Below are positions 1 through 7,535 of a DNA stretch of 64,000 nt, piece after piece. Every line of letters starts with the position of its first letter. The first letter of the stretch is position 1. The DNA is taken from the NCBI GenBank assembly GCA_023663365.1, contig JAMPHP010000001.1:1464189-1528188 (forward strand), given 5' to 3'. The DNA is from Muribaculaceae bacterium. GTDB lineage: Bacteria; Bacteroidota; Bacteroidia; Bacteroidales; Muribaculaceae. The notes under the pieces are model-generated. The model was given only the letters and a program-made list of their open reading frames with translations, was not told where the DNA came from and made no database searches. The position numbers and the translations under genes are program-made.

Positions 1-488
1 CAACGCCTATTTCACTTACACCGACAAAGGACAGCCGGCGACAATACGAAACTACCGTGGACTGACACGCGGAGCAATGTTCAACGAAAACAATGTCTAC
101 GCAGCCTCCGGGCAGCGTCTTTCTTCAATCCGTACTATCCGCCAAGGAAACAACAGGCTAATAGCAGCCAACCGCCGCTACATCGGCCCCTTCACCTTCA
201 ATGCCGACAGCCTCGAGCGAGTCGACTTCCCGGGCGGCTACTTCGACGGAGCAGGCAAAGCACACTTCATGCTCACCGACTGGCAGGGCAACGTCAACAT
301 GGTAGTCGATGCCGAGAGGCGACTCGAGCAGCACGTCACCTACTACCCCTACGGCGAGCCGCACCGCGAGCCCGCAGGCCAGCGTCACCTCTTCGCAGCC
401 AAAGAGCGCGACGACTTCATCACCTCAGCCTACGACTTCGGCCCCCGCCGCCTCTTCTCCCCCATCTGCCTATGGGGCGCGCCCGACC
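1..488 (+). repeat. RHS core direct repeat, copy A
   Basis: This stretch aligns without gaps to 2168-2655 (constant offset 2167) with scattered substitutions. Both copies encode the same piece of RHS core up to the LWGAPD motif, after which the two genes diverge completely. It may continue left of the window. Confidence 0.93.
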
Positions 489-1117
489 GCCGAGCTTCAG
501 ACTATGCACATCAGTCGCCGTATGTATTCTGTGGAGCCAATCCTATCGCACACAAGGAAGTCGACGGTAATTGGTATATACGAGTATCAACGAGTCCTGA
601 CCGAGGTGCACATCCGTATGGTGTCCTGACTTTGTATTCTCATGATGATGTGCCGCTGTATAAAACTGTGGTAAAAGCTAGGGGAATAGGACGAATACGG
701 AATAAACAGGACAATGACACACCTGAAGGAGTGTCAAAAATCATTGGTTGGCAACCTCGAGATGATAAAGATAAATATGGTGTCAACGACATCTTAGCGC
801 TATATTATTTGCCCAATCAAGAAGAAGGAGGAAATAGAAATAATATGCATTTACATGGTGGTCGAGCTGAAAAACGTGAAAAATATAATGAATTGTGGGG
901 CACACAAGGTTGCCTTCGCATACATGATGATGACATTGCTGAGATTAAGATTATAACAGATTACATTGAGTCGATAAATCCTGCAGAAGCCGCCGAAACT
1001 GTACATGTTTATGACGATTTGGAAGATCCCGTAACTTATCAAATGAGAGAATTAGTAAAAAACTCATTCTTTTACTCGTTAAAAGAAATAGAAATTTTTA
1101 ACAAATCACTTAAATGA
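1..1117 (+). CDS. RHS-repeat protein, C-terminal part, with L,D-transpeptidase-like toxin tip (5' end outside window)
   Basis: The reading frame is open from base 2, so this is the 3' part of a longer RHS/YD-repeat polymorphic toxin. The conserved core ends around 560 at the usual closing motif (SPYVFCGANP...DGN). After it the base composition turns AT-rich and a variable tip of about 180 residues begins. The tip carries MHLHGG (His codon 854-856) followed 19 codons later by GTQGCLRI (Cys codon 911-913), which resembles the His...[ST]xGC[ILV]R signature of YkuD-type L,D-transpeptidases. Known family members act on peptidoglycan stem peptides in the periplasm. The inferred role is therefore an interbacterial toxin attacking peptidoglycan, which fits the lipoprotein encoded immediately downstream with a 4-base ATGA overlap. 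The toxin assignment rests on a short motif and could be wrong. Confidence 0.75.
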   Translation, partial: NAYFTYTDKGQPATIRNYRGLTRGAMFNENNVYAASGQRLSSIRTIRQGNNRLIAANRRYIGPFTFNADSLERVDFPGGYFDGAGKAHFMLTDWQGNVNMVVDAERRLEQHVTYYPYGEPHREPAGQRHLFAAKERDDFITSAYDFGPRRLFSPICLWGAPDRRASDYAHQSPYVFCGANPIAHKEVDGNWYIRVSTSPDRGAHPYGVLTLYSHDDVPLYKTVVKARGIGRIRNKQDNDTPEGVSKIIGWQPRDDKDKYGVNDILALYYLPNQEEGGNRNNMHLHGGRAEKREKYNELWGTQGCLRIHDDDIAEIKIITDYIESINPAEAAETVHVYDDLEDPVTYQMRELVKNSFFYSLKEIEIFNKSLK

Positions 1118-1878
1118 CAATCCGATATTATCTAATTACTTTTTTAGCCATCATCTTGATGTCTTGTATCCATAATACAAATGGAAATAATATATCGGGA
1201 GATTCGGTTGCCTCTGAACAATGCGAACAAGGCCGCACTCTGTATCCAAGAAATAATGACGTCACTTCCGTCGAACCGATAGTCAATACACAACAATTGA
1301 ATGTTGACTCACTGGTACAGATTCTTTATCATGAATTTGGGTTTGCCAATTGTGATAGTCTTGGCTATGGGACCTTAGTCAACCTCGGTCGTGAGAAACT
1401 ATTGCCTCTACAAATATTGGAAGCCAATGGAGTGGTGTTCGACGGACTCTCTTCGGCACTTCATCAACTTAAGGGTAAACCATTCAACAAAAGTTCATTC
1501 GCTCTTTTGTCCGCATTTATGTTATACGGAATTGATGAAAGTGTGGCAGAAGAAGCTCCCTCAATTCTATTTGAATTTGCAAAGAACAGTCCTGAAATGT
1601 TCCAAGAAATAAGACCATGGCTTAAAGAATTACCAAAAGAAAAATCATATGAACTTGTTGATAAAATGGCTTACTATCTTGTAATCGAAGTTGGTAGTAA
1701 TGATTTAATTGAACCATTATTGACAGAGAATGGCGGAATTAAAATTGATTATAATGGTATTTACAAGTACATAGCAACAAAGTGGCCATTATTTATTCAT
1801 TTGATAAACGACATTGGTATTAATTTTGAGCCGCATGATGATTGTATACAAATTGAAACGGCAGAATTTATGTTCTGA
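1114..1878 (+). CDS. Lipoprotein, candidate immunity protein for the L,D-transpeptidase-like RHS tip
   Basis: 254 residues. The N-terminus is a signal peptide ending in a lipobox-like LMSC (Cys18), so the mature protein should be a membrane-anchored periplasmic or surface lipoprotein. No family is recognised. The body is mostly predicted helical and acidic. The start overlaps the toxin stop (ATGA), the usual arrangement of an RHS-tip toxin with its immunity gene. A periplasmic immunity protein is what one would expect for a toxin acting on peptidoglycan. The immunity role is inferred from position, export signal and AT-rich composition matching the toxin tip, not from homology. Confidence 0.65.
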   Translation: MTIRYYLITFLAIILMSCIHNTNGNNISGDSVASEQCEQGRTLYPRNNDVTSVEPIVNTQQLNVDSLVQILYHEFGFANCDSLGYGTLVNLGREKLLPLQILEANGVVFDGLSSALHQLKGKPFNKSSFALLSAFMLYGIDESVAEEAPSILFEFAKNSPEMFQEIRPWLKELPKEKSYELVDKMAYYLVIEVGSNDLIEPLLTENGGIKIDYNGIYKYIATKWPLFIHLINDIGINFEPHDDCIQIETAEFMF

Positions 1879-1889
1879 TTTCTTCTATT

Positions 1890-3362
1890 ATGCTATGCGA
1901 TGAGTTAAAAATACTTGCGATTTTACCCACCACAGTGGAGCGCTACGGAGTTGTCGACAGCGACGGAAGCGCCGAGACATTCGGCCTCCTCGACCGCCTC
2001 TCACTCAACTACGACGGCGGTGCCACCCTCGCCTCGGTGAGCTCCGATGCCGACGCCGTGGAGGGCTCCGACTTTTATGGCCGCACTGGCTGGGCATCGA
2101 GCCTCTACGACGGCGTGCGGACATACGAATTCAACCAAGCCGGACTAATCACACACGACCCGGCTGACAACGCCTATTTCACTTACACCGACAAAGGACA
2201 GCCGGCGACAATACGAAACTACAAAGGGCTGACACGTGGAGCAATGTTCAACGAAAGCAACGTCTATGCCGCTTCCGGACAGCGTCTTTCTTCAATCCGG
2301 ACTATACGCCAAGGAAACAACCGGCTAATAGCAGCCAACCGCCGCTACATCGGCCCCTTCACCTTCAACGCCGACACTATTGAGCGAGTTGACTTCCCCG
2401 GTGGCTACTTCGACGGAGCAGGCAAAGCACACTTCATGCTCACCGACTGGCAGGGCAACGTCAACATGGTAGTCGATGCCGAAGGGCAGCTCGAGCAGCA
2501 CGTCACCTACTATCCCTATGGCGAGCCGCAACGTGAGCCCGCGGGCCAGCGCCACCTCTTCGCCGTCAAAGAGCGGGGAGATTTCATCACCTCCGCCTAC
2601 GACTTCGGCCCCCGCCGCCTCTTCTCCCCCATCTGCCTGTGGGGCGCGCCCGACCTATTGGCATCTGAAACACCATGGCTTTCTCCATATACCTATTGCT
2701 CAGGGAACCCTATTCGGTTTACAGACCCGACAGGAATGAGAATTCTTGCAGGTGACCCACACGGTCAATACTTTTGGGAGCAACGTAATGACAAATGGGA
2801 TTTCTACGACGTAGATGGTAATACTTATACTGGCAATTATGAACTTTTAATTAAGTTGAGATCTTCTTTGAATGATATTATGAGTGGAGGAAGTATTGGC
2901 TATAATTTAGTTTCTACAATTGCTCATGATGACAGAATAATCATCATCAATCCAAACCCCAAACAAGCAAGTGGCACAGATCCCAATGGTAATATCAATT
3001 GGAACGTGAACGGTGCTAAAATCCCTACAACCAATGGTGAACAAGTAAACCCAATTATAGATTTGGGACACGAAATGGCTCATGTCATATTTAATTGGAG
3101 TGGAATTGAGCGGTTTGAATGGTTTACTTTTACGGATAAATCCCGTGGTTTTTCTCAGATTATATGGAATTGTGATATATTTGCCACTCATATTGAGAAT
3201 AAGCTGAGAGCTGAAAACAATCTTCCTCTTCGGAAAAGATACCACGCAGATTATCCGGCAAGTACACTTATAGATAAATTCGGAAGAAGCTTATTTTACA
3301 ATATTAATGAAGAAACTAATTTCAAACGTTTAAACAAGAATGAAAAAGCATACAAATACTAA
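1890..3362 (+). CDS. Displaced RHS C-terminal cassette with HExxH metallopeptidase toxin tip
   Basis: 490 codons. RHS-core coding sequence begins abruptly near 1930 (TVERYGVVDS); the preceding codons from the ATG at 1890 do not look like RHS. There is no signal or N-terminal module, so this is probably a displaced (orphan) C-terminal cassette rather than a complete toxin. The core ends at the SPYTYCSGNPIRFTDPTG motif near 2735. The roughly 210-residue tip contains LGHEMAHVIF (His codons 3069-3071 and 3081-3083), a classical zincin HExxH site, followed by an ENKLRAENNLPLRKRY segment like those in M91/NleD-type effector peptidases. It overlaps the next gene by 23 bases. It may be silent until recombined behind the upstream rhs core. 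Whether it is translated from 1890 is uncertain. Confidence 0.7.
   Translation: MLCDELKILAILPTTVERYGVVDSDGSAETFGLLDRLSLNYDGGATLASVSSDADAVEGSDFYGRTGWASSLYDGVRTYEFNQAGLITHDPADNAYFTYTDKGQPATIRNYKGLTRGAMFNESNVYAASGQRLSSIRTIRQGNNRLIAANRRYIGPFTFNADTIERVDFPGGYFDGAGKAHFMLTDWQGNVNMVVDAEGQLEQHVTYYPYGEPQREPAGQRHLFAVKERGDFITSAYDFGPRRLFSPICLWGAPDLLASETPWLSPYTYCSGNPIRFTDPTGMRILAGDPHGQYFWEQRNDKWDFYDVDGNTYTGNYELLIKLRSSLNDIMSGGSIGYNLVSTIAHDDRIIIINPNPKQASGTDPNGNINWNVNGAKIPTTNGEQVNPIIDLGHEMAHVIFNWSGIERFEWFTFTDKSRGFSQIIWNCDIFATHIENKLRAENNLPLRKRYHADYPASTLIDKFGRSLFYNINEETNFKRLNKNEKAYKY
2168..2655 (+). repeat. RHS core direct repeat, copy B
   Basis: Gap-free match of copy A (1-488). Homologous recombination between the two copies would delete the first toxin/immunity pair and place the metallopeptidase tip behind the expressed RHS core. 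Confidence 0.93.
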
Positions 3363-4056
3363 GATTTTAGCACTACTCACCATAATATGTTTCTGTATAT
3401 CTGCATGTGAGGTTAATCGTTTCAGAATTACCGACCCCATAAAATTTAAATTGGTAACTGATACTTTTTACATGGCGAGATATGTCGACGGTTGCCACTT
3501 CAGCTCTTTTGACACAATCGTTTCCAAGCCTCAAGTCAATGCTAATTCTGAAAAGAAATTTATTAAGGAATTAAAAAAAATTTGTCCGGCAATTTCATTG
3601 GAAACTGATACGGTCATAGTTATGAGTACATTTTATATGAAAGACCTTACAATCGAGACTTATATAAAATGTAATAAAGAGACAATCGTTAGATTTGACA
3701 CATCCACAGGAAAAACAGATTCTATATTCTCGATTGATTCACTTTTAATCTCTGATGATCCTGTCACGATTATGGAAGGGCGCTTCCTGCAGTCAGTTTT
3801 CGATTATGACATAGCTAATTTTAAAGGAATGATTCAAGAATATCCAATATTCTATTCCGAAACAGACTACTACACAATTTTTATTTTTATGGTTGTCGAA
3901 AATGGGCTTATTGTAAAAAAAGAGCAATATAGGGCCATTATTCCGACGTGGGCACTGAAGTTATTTTTTCCTAATATGTACGCACCCAAGGACTCGGTAA
4001 TGCAGATGCTCCTTACGACTTCTGCTCCACTGATAACTACCACTTCACTGCGATAA
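3340..4056 (+). CDS. Lipoprotein, candidate immunity protein for the metallopeptidase RHS tip
   Basis: 238 residues, starting inside the 3' end of the toxin frame. The signal peptide ends in the lipobox ISAC, giving an exported lipoprotein. It is clearly paralogous to the product of 4186-4824: both share an xFxxDTxxxARY segment, an FSxFDT motif, a DTxxV strand and a late PTW motif in the same order. No known family is recognised. The last 15-20 codons read into an eroded RHS sequence (from about 4008) in another frame. The paralogue ends soon after its GIYRP, which aligns with NMYAP here, so the C-terminal tail probably arose at a recombination junction. The immunity role is inferred from position. 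Confidence 0.6.
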   Translation: MKKHTNTKILALLTIICFCISACEVNRFRITDPIKFKLVTDTFYMARYVDGCHFSSFDTIVSKPQVNANSEKKFIKELKKICPAISLETDTVIVMSTFYMKDLTIETYIKCNKETIVRFDTSTGKTDSIFSIDSLLISDDPVTIMEGRFLQSVFDYDIANFKGMIQEYPIFYSETDYYTIFIFMVVENGLIVKKEQYRAIIPTWALKLFFPNMYAPKDSVMQMLLTTSAPLITTTSLR

Positions 4057-4105
4057 TAGCGCTCCACCGCCTCTTCCCAACCATCTATCTGTGGAGCGCG
4101 CCCTA
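4008..4105 (+). pseudogene. Eroded RHS core remnant (third cassette scar)
   Basis: Translated in the appropriate frame this gives PYDF, then HRLFPTIYLWSAPYR, a decayed version of YDFGPRRLFSPICLWGAPD found in both RHS copies. The nucleotide match is best from 4064 to 4103. No toxin tip follows; an immunity-like gene comes directly after it. The region is interpreted as the scar left after loss of a third toxin cassette. Confidence 0.65.
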
Positions 4106-4185
4106 CCGAAATGTGGGCCAATCCCCAAGTTCCGATTCATTTGTTATTGCTACGGCAGAAGAATAGAATCCTACAAATATTAAAA

Positions 4186-4824
4186 ATGATGTTCATAAAA
4201 TCTAAATCAGTAATTCTGTCAGTGATATTAGCTTTAGTCTGCTGCGCATCTTTTGCAAAAATTAAAGCTCCCGTATCCTTTGGAGAATTTGCAGATACAA
4301 CACTTATAGCAAGATATAACGACCTGCAGTTCTCAGGCTTCGACACATGCATCAATAACTCCACGGGAAAAATCAATCAAAAGAAAACACTTCGCATTTT
4401 GAGAGAATTTCTTTCAAAAATAAAGAGTCAGGACACTATCGTTGTATTAACTAAATACTATTTCAATCCGGCTCAAACATGTACTTTTATAGTACAAAAT
4501 CAAAGTGATACGATACGCCTGATGAGAAATTATTCAGGAGATAGCACGTCACATTTTTCCACTGATTCTCTATCGAAAAAAGAAACATACTACCACCGGG
4601 CTGAGGCCGAGTTCTACAATTCTATTTTTTCTCACGAAATGAATAGTTTAACCAAATTATTGTCGGAATATGCAATTTTCATGGAGAATGAAAGTCCTTC
4701 AACCATTGATTATATATACATTAAAGACAATAAAATCACCACTATCAAAGAAGTAAAAATCATAGAGCCTACTTGGTCGAGCAGAATTACTCTTCTCGAT
4801 AGTCTTGGTATATATCGGCCTTAA
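4186..4824 (+). CDS. Secreted protein, orphan paralogue of the upstream immunity protein
   Basis: The frame is open from 4111, but codons before the ATG pair at 4186/4189 lie in the RHS scar. Starting at 4186 gives a clean Sec signal peptide ending near ASFA. The mature protein of about 190 residues matches the product of 3340-4056 motif for motif (ARY, FSGFDT, DTIVV, EYxIF, PTW). Unlike its paralogue it has no convincing lipobox, although CC occurs in the signal region. Its cognate toxin is missing. Orphan immunity genes are common at the end of rhs and T6SS effector arrays, where they may protect against toxins of relatives. The function is inference. Confidence 0.6.
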   Translation: MMFIKSKSVILSVILALVCCASFAKIKAPVSFGEFADTTLIARYNDLQFSGFDTCINNSTGKINQKKTLRILREFLSKIKSQDTIVVLTKYYFNPAQTCTFIVQNQSDTIRLMRNYSGDSTSHFSTDSLSKKETYYHRAEAEFYNSIFSHEMNSLTKLLSEYAIFMENESPSTIDYIYIKDNKITTIKEVKIIEPTWSSRITLLDSLGIYRP

Positions 4825-4848
4825 CTTTACTGCGAGGATAGAGGCCTG

Positions 4849-5403
4849 TCAACGCTTGGCTCTGATGATGCCGTGGATGTCGGTGATTACGTAGTCGAGG
4901 GGGATGTCGTGCTCCTCGGTGTCGATACCTTCTTCGATGAGTTGGAAGCCGTAGCCTACGCCTACGGTGAGTGCTTTCGCGCGGCTTAGGAGGCGGTCGT
5001 AGTAGCCTTTACCGCGGCCTACTCGGGCACCGCTGCGGTCGAATGCCACCGCGGGCACTACGATGAGGTCGATGTCGGCCACGTCGGTGGTGTCGTTGCC
5101 GTCGGGCTCTTCGATGCGGAAAGCTCCGAGGTGTGTGCGTGTGCGCTCGTAGGGCAGTATGTCGAGGTCGAGGCCGTTGACGCGCGGCAGATAGAATGTC
5201 TTGCATCCTTCCCAGTGGTCGATGAAGTCGTCGGTCGGCAGCTCGTCGGGCAGCGAAGCGTAGACGAGCACTCGCCTGGCCATGGTGAAAGCAGCCATCG
5301 AGGTGAGGGCTGCAAATACTGCCGATGCTGCGCTGCGGCGCTCGTCGGTGCTCAGCAGGGCTTTCTGTGCGCGCACTCGGGCGCGGATGCGGTCTTTATC
5401 CAT
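4849..5403 (-). CDS. 5-formyltetrahydrofolate cyclo-ligase
   Basis: 184 residues, the usual length for the family. The enzyme converts 5-formyl-THF to 5,10-methenyl-THF with ATP, in cytosolic one-carbon metabolism. The phosphate-binding signature GRGKGYYDR lies near residue 130. The N-terminal basic helix and the VPAVAFD strand before the signature also fit. It follows the S41 protease gene with a 7-base gap, so the two are probably co-transcribed. Confidence 0.93.
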   Translation of the reverse strand: MDKDRIRARVRAQKALLSTDERRSAASAVFAALTSMAAFTMARRVLVYASLPDELPTDDFIDHWEGCKTFYLPRVNGLDLDILPYERTRTHLGAFRIEEPDGNDTTDVADIDLIVVPAVAFDRSGARVGRGKGYYDRLLSRAKALTVGVGYGFQLIEEGIDTEEHDIPLDYVITDIHGIIRAKR

Positions 5404-5410
5404 GAGGAGA

Positions 5411-7033
5411 TCAGTGCTTTTGTGTTGTGAGGTCTATGCCGCCCTGAATACGCCGGAGGGCTTCGAGTACCACGGGGTCGGTCTCGTTGATGACCTCGAA
5501 ATATCCGTCGGTTCCCACGATATCGCGCGCAATCAAGGCTTTCAACTGATTAACAATCAGCGGTGCCGAAATGTTGATGTAGTACCATCGGGGAGCTATA
5601 CCGCCCTTGCTGTGCGCATAGTTGACGAAGGACTGGAGGAGCACTTGGTCGGAGGGGAGCATCGACAGCAGCTCGGCAGTGTCGGCGCACTCGCCCAGGC
5701 GCGGTCGGTTGAGGTCGGCATACTCGTAGGCGAAATTGCGGAGCAGGCCTGCATTTGCCACTTTGATGTAGTAGGATGTGACGCCCGATGTGTCGGAGGG
5801 CACAAATACGTCGGGCACTATACCTCCGCCGCCAAACACTGTGCGGCCGGCAACGGTGTGGAATATAAGAGTGGAGTCGACGCGGAGGCTGTCGGCACTG
5901 AAGATTTCGCCACGGTCGTAGCGGTCGATGATTTCGCTCTGGTACTCATTGTTGTGCCCAGGCTTGTATGCCTTCTGTATGCAGCGGCCCGAAGGTGTGT
6001 AGTAGCGCTGCACGGTGAGGCGGAACTCGCTGGAGTCGGGTAGCTCGAAGGGGCGCTGCACGAGGCCTTTGCCGAATGTGCGGCGGCCGAGGATGAGGCC
6101 GCGGTCGTTGTCCTGCACGGCTCCGGCAAATATCTCGCTTGAGCTTGCCGTGAACTCATCGACGAGAATCACGAGCGGTTCGCTGCCGAAGGCTCCGCTG
6201 CCGTCGCTCCATATCACGCTGTGGTCGGCCACGGTGCGCCCTTTGGTGGATACTATCACTTGCTGCGGGCCGAAGAACTCGTTTGCGAGGAGCACGGCGG
6301 GGTTCATGTAGCCGCCGACGTTGCCACGGAGGTCGATGATAAACGAGCGTGCACCGTCGTAGCGGAGCTGAGCCAGGGCGGTGAGTGCTTCGGGGTAGGT
6401 GTTGTCGGAGAACTTCGATATGCGGATATACCCCACACTGTCGGCCATGAGGTAGGCGGCATCAATGGGAGTGACGGGCACCTGGGCGCGTGTGAGATTG
6501 AAGTGCAGCAGACCGGGCGTGCCCGTGCGCTTCACGTCCACACTCACGTCGGTGCCCTCGGGCCCGCGGAGCATACCGAACACGGCATCGGTCGAAATAC
6601 CCGTGCCTGCTATGTTGACGCTGTCGACGGCCAGAATACGGTCGCCGGCCTGCATACCGGCACCCTCGGCAGCACCGCCCGAGATCACCTCCACCACGTA
6701 GAGCGTGTCGTTCATCATCTGGAACTGTATGCCCACGCCGAAGAATGAGCCTTCAAGGTCGCGGTTTGCCATCTGGCGGTCGGCGGCAGGGATGTAGGCC
6801 GAGTGAGGGTCGAGGTTGGATAGCAACTCGGGGATTGCGAACTCCACGAGGCTGTCGAAGTCGACGGGGTCGACGTAGTTCTGCGAGATGATGTCGAAAA
6901 TGAGGTCTAATTTCTGCCGGGCGGCGGCATTGCGGTCGTTCAGGGCAAAGGAAAATCCGAGCCAGATGCCGCCTATAAGACAGATTACGGCCACCACGGG
7001 CAGCCATAGCATGTATCGTCGGTTGGAAGACAT
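5411..7033 (-). CDS. S41 family C-terminal processing peptidase
   Basis: 540 residues. One N-terminal membrane segment (about residues 8-30) anchors it to the inner membrane with the protease in the periplasm. A PDZ domain covers about 95-175 (GDRILAVDSVNIAG). The S41 catalytic core follows with the Ser-Lys dyad at Ser299 (TASSSEIFAG) and Lys322 (TFGKGLVQ). This is the CtpA/Prc type, which trims or degrades periplasmic proteins. It lies 12 bases downstream of the dCMP deaminase and 7 upstream of the cyclo-ligase, forming a three-gene unit. Confidence 0.93.
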   Translation of the reverse strand: MSSNRRYMLWLPVVAVICLIGGIWLGFSFALNDRNAAARQKLDLIFDIISQNYVDPVDFDSLVEFAIPELLSNLDPHSAYIPAADRQMANRDLEGSFFGVGIQFQMMNDTLYVVEVISGGAAEGAGMQAGDRILAVDSVNIAGTGISTDAVFGMLRGPEGTDVSVDVKRTGTPGLLHFNLTRAQVPVTPIDAAYLMADSVGYIRISKFSDNTYPEALTALAQLRYDGARSFIIDLRGNVGGYMNPAVLLANEFFGPQQVIVSTKGRTVADHSVIWSDGSGAFGSEPLVILVDEFTASSSEIFAGAVQDNDRGLILGRRTFGKGLVQRPFELPDSSEFRLTVQRYYTPSGRCIQKAYKPGHNNEYQSEIIDRYDRGEIFSADSLRVDSTLIFHTVAGRTVFGGGGIVPDVFVPSDTSGVTSYYIKVANAGLLRNFAYEYADLNRPRLGECADTAELLSMLPSDQVLLQSFVNYAHSKGGIAPRWYYINISAPLIVNQLKALIARDIVGTDGYFEVINETDPVVLEALRRIQGGIDLTTQKH

Positions 7034-7045
7034 TGTAGAGGTAGA

Positions 7046-7486
7046 TTATATGCTTTCGGAAATGTCGCTCAGGTGCACACACTCCACGCCGGCGCGCCGG
7101 AGCAGGTCGATGCCGTCGCTGAGGCGGTATAGGTCGTTGAATACCACTCGCTTGATGCCGGCCTGAATAATGAGCTTCGAGCACTCGAGGCATGGCGAGG
7201 CGGTGATGTAGAGAGTCGAGCCTTCGGAGGAGTTGTTGCTCCGTGCCACCTTGGTGATGGCATTGGCTTCGGCATGGAGCACGTAGGGCTTGGTGGTGCC
7301 CTCGGGGGTCTCGCACACGTTCTCAAACCCGGCGGGGGTGCCGTTGAAGCCGTCGGAGATAATCATTTTATCCTTCACAAGGATAGCTCCCACTTTGCGA
7401 CGCTCGCAGTAGGAGTTTTCGGCCCAGATGGCTGCCATGCGCAGATAGCGCTTGTCGAGGATTTCCTGTTTGTCGGTGTTGTTCAT
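7046..7486 (-). CDS. dCMP deaminase family protein
   Basis: 146 residues starting at MNNTDKQEIL. The open frame extends further upstream, but a TAnnTTTG promoter box at 7494-7501 places the transcription start next to this ATG. The cytidine/deoxycytidylate deaminase zinc site is complete: HAEAN supplies the His and catalytic Glu, and SPCLEC the two Cys. The likely reaction is dCMP to dUMP in pyrimidine nucleotide supply. ComE-type deaminases are also this length, so the exact substrate is not certain. Confidence 0.88.
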   Translation of the reverse strand: MNNTDKQEILDKRYLRMAAIWAENSYCERRKVGAILVKDKMIISDGFNGTPAGFENVCETPEGTTKPYVLHAEANAITKVARSNNSSEGSTLYITASPCLECSKLIIQAGIKRVVFNDLYRLSDGIDLLRRAGVECVHLSDISESI

Positions 7487-7493
7487 ATCCGCG

Positions 7494-7501
7494 CAAAGAT
7501 A
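7494..7501 (-). promoter_or_regulatory. Bacteroidetes -7 box (TATCTTTG), dCMP deaminase unit
   Basis: On the minus strand TATCTTTG is followed by only 7 bases and then the ATG at 7486. Transcription would start at or just before the start codon, implying a leaderless or nearly leaderless mRNA. Confidence 0.65.
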
Positions 7502-7535
7502 AGAAATTTCATCGAGATATGCAAAACGATAAAAA

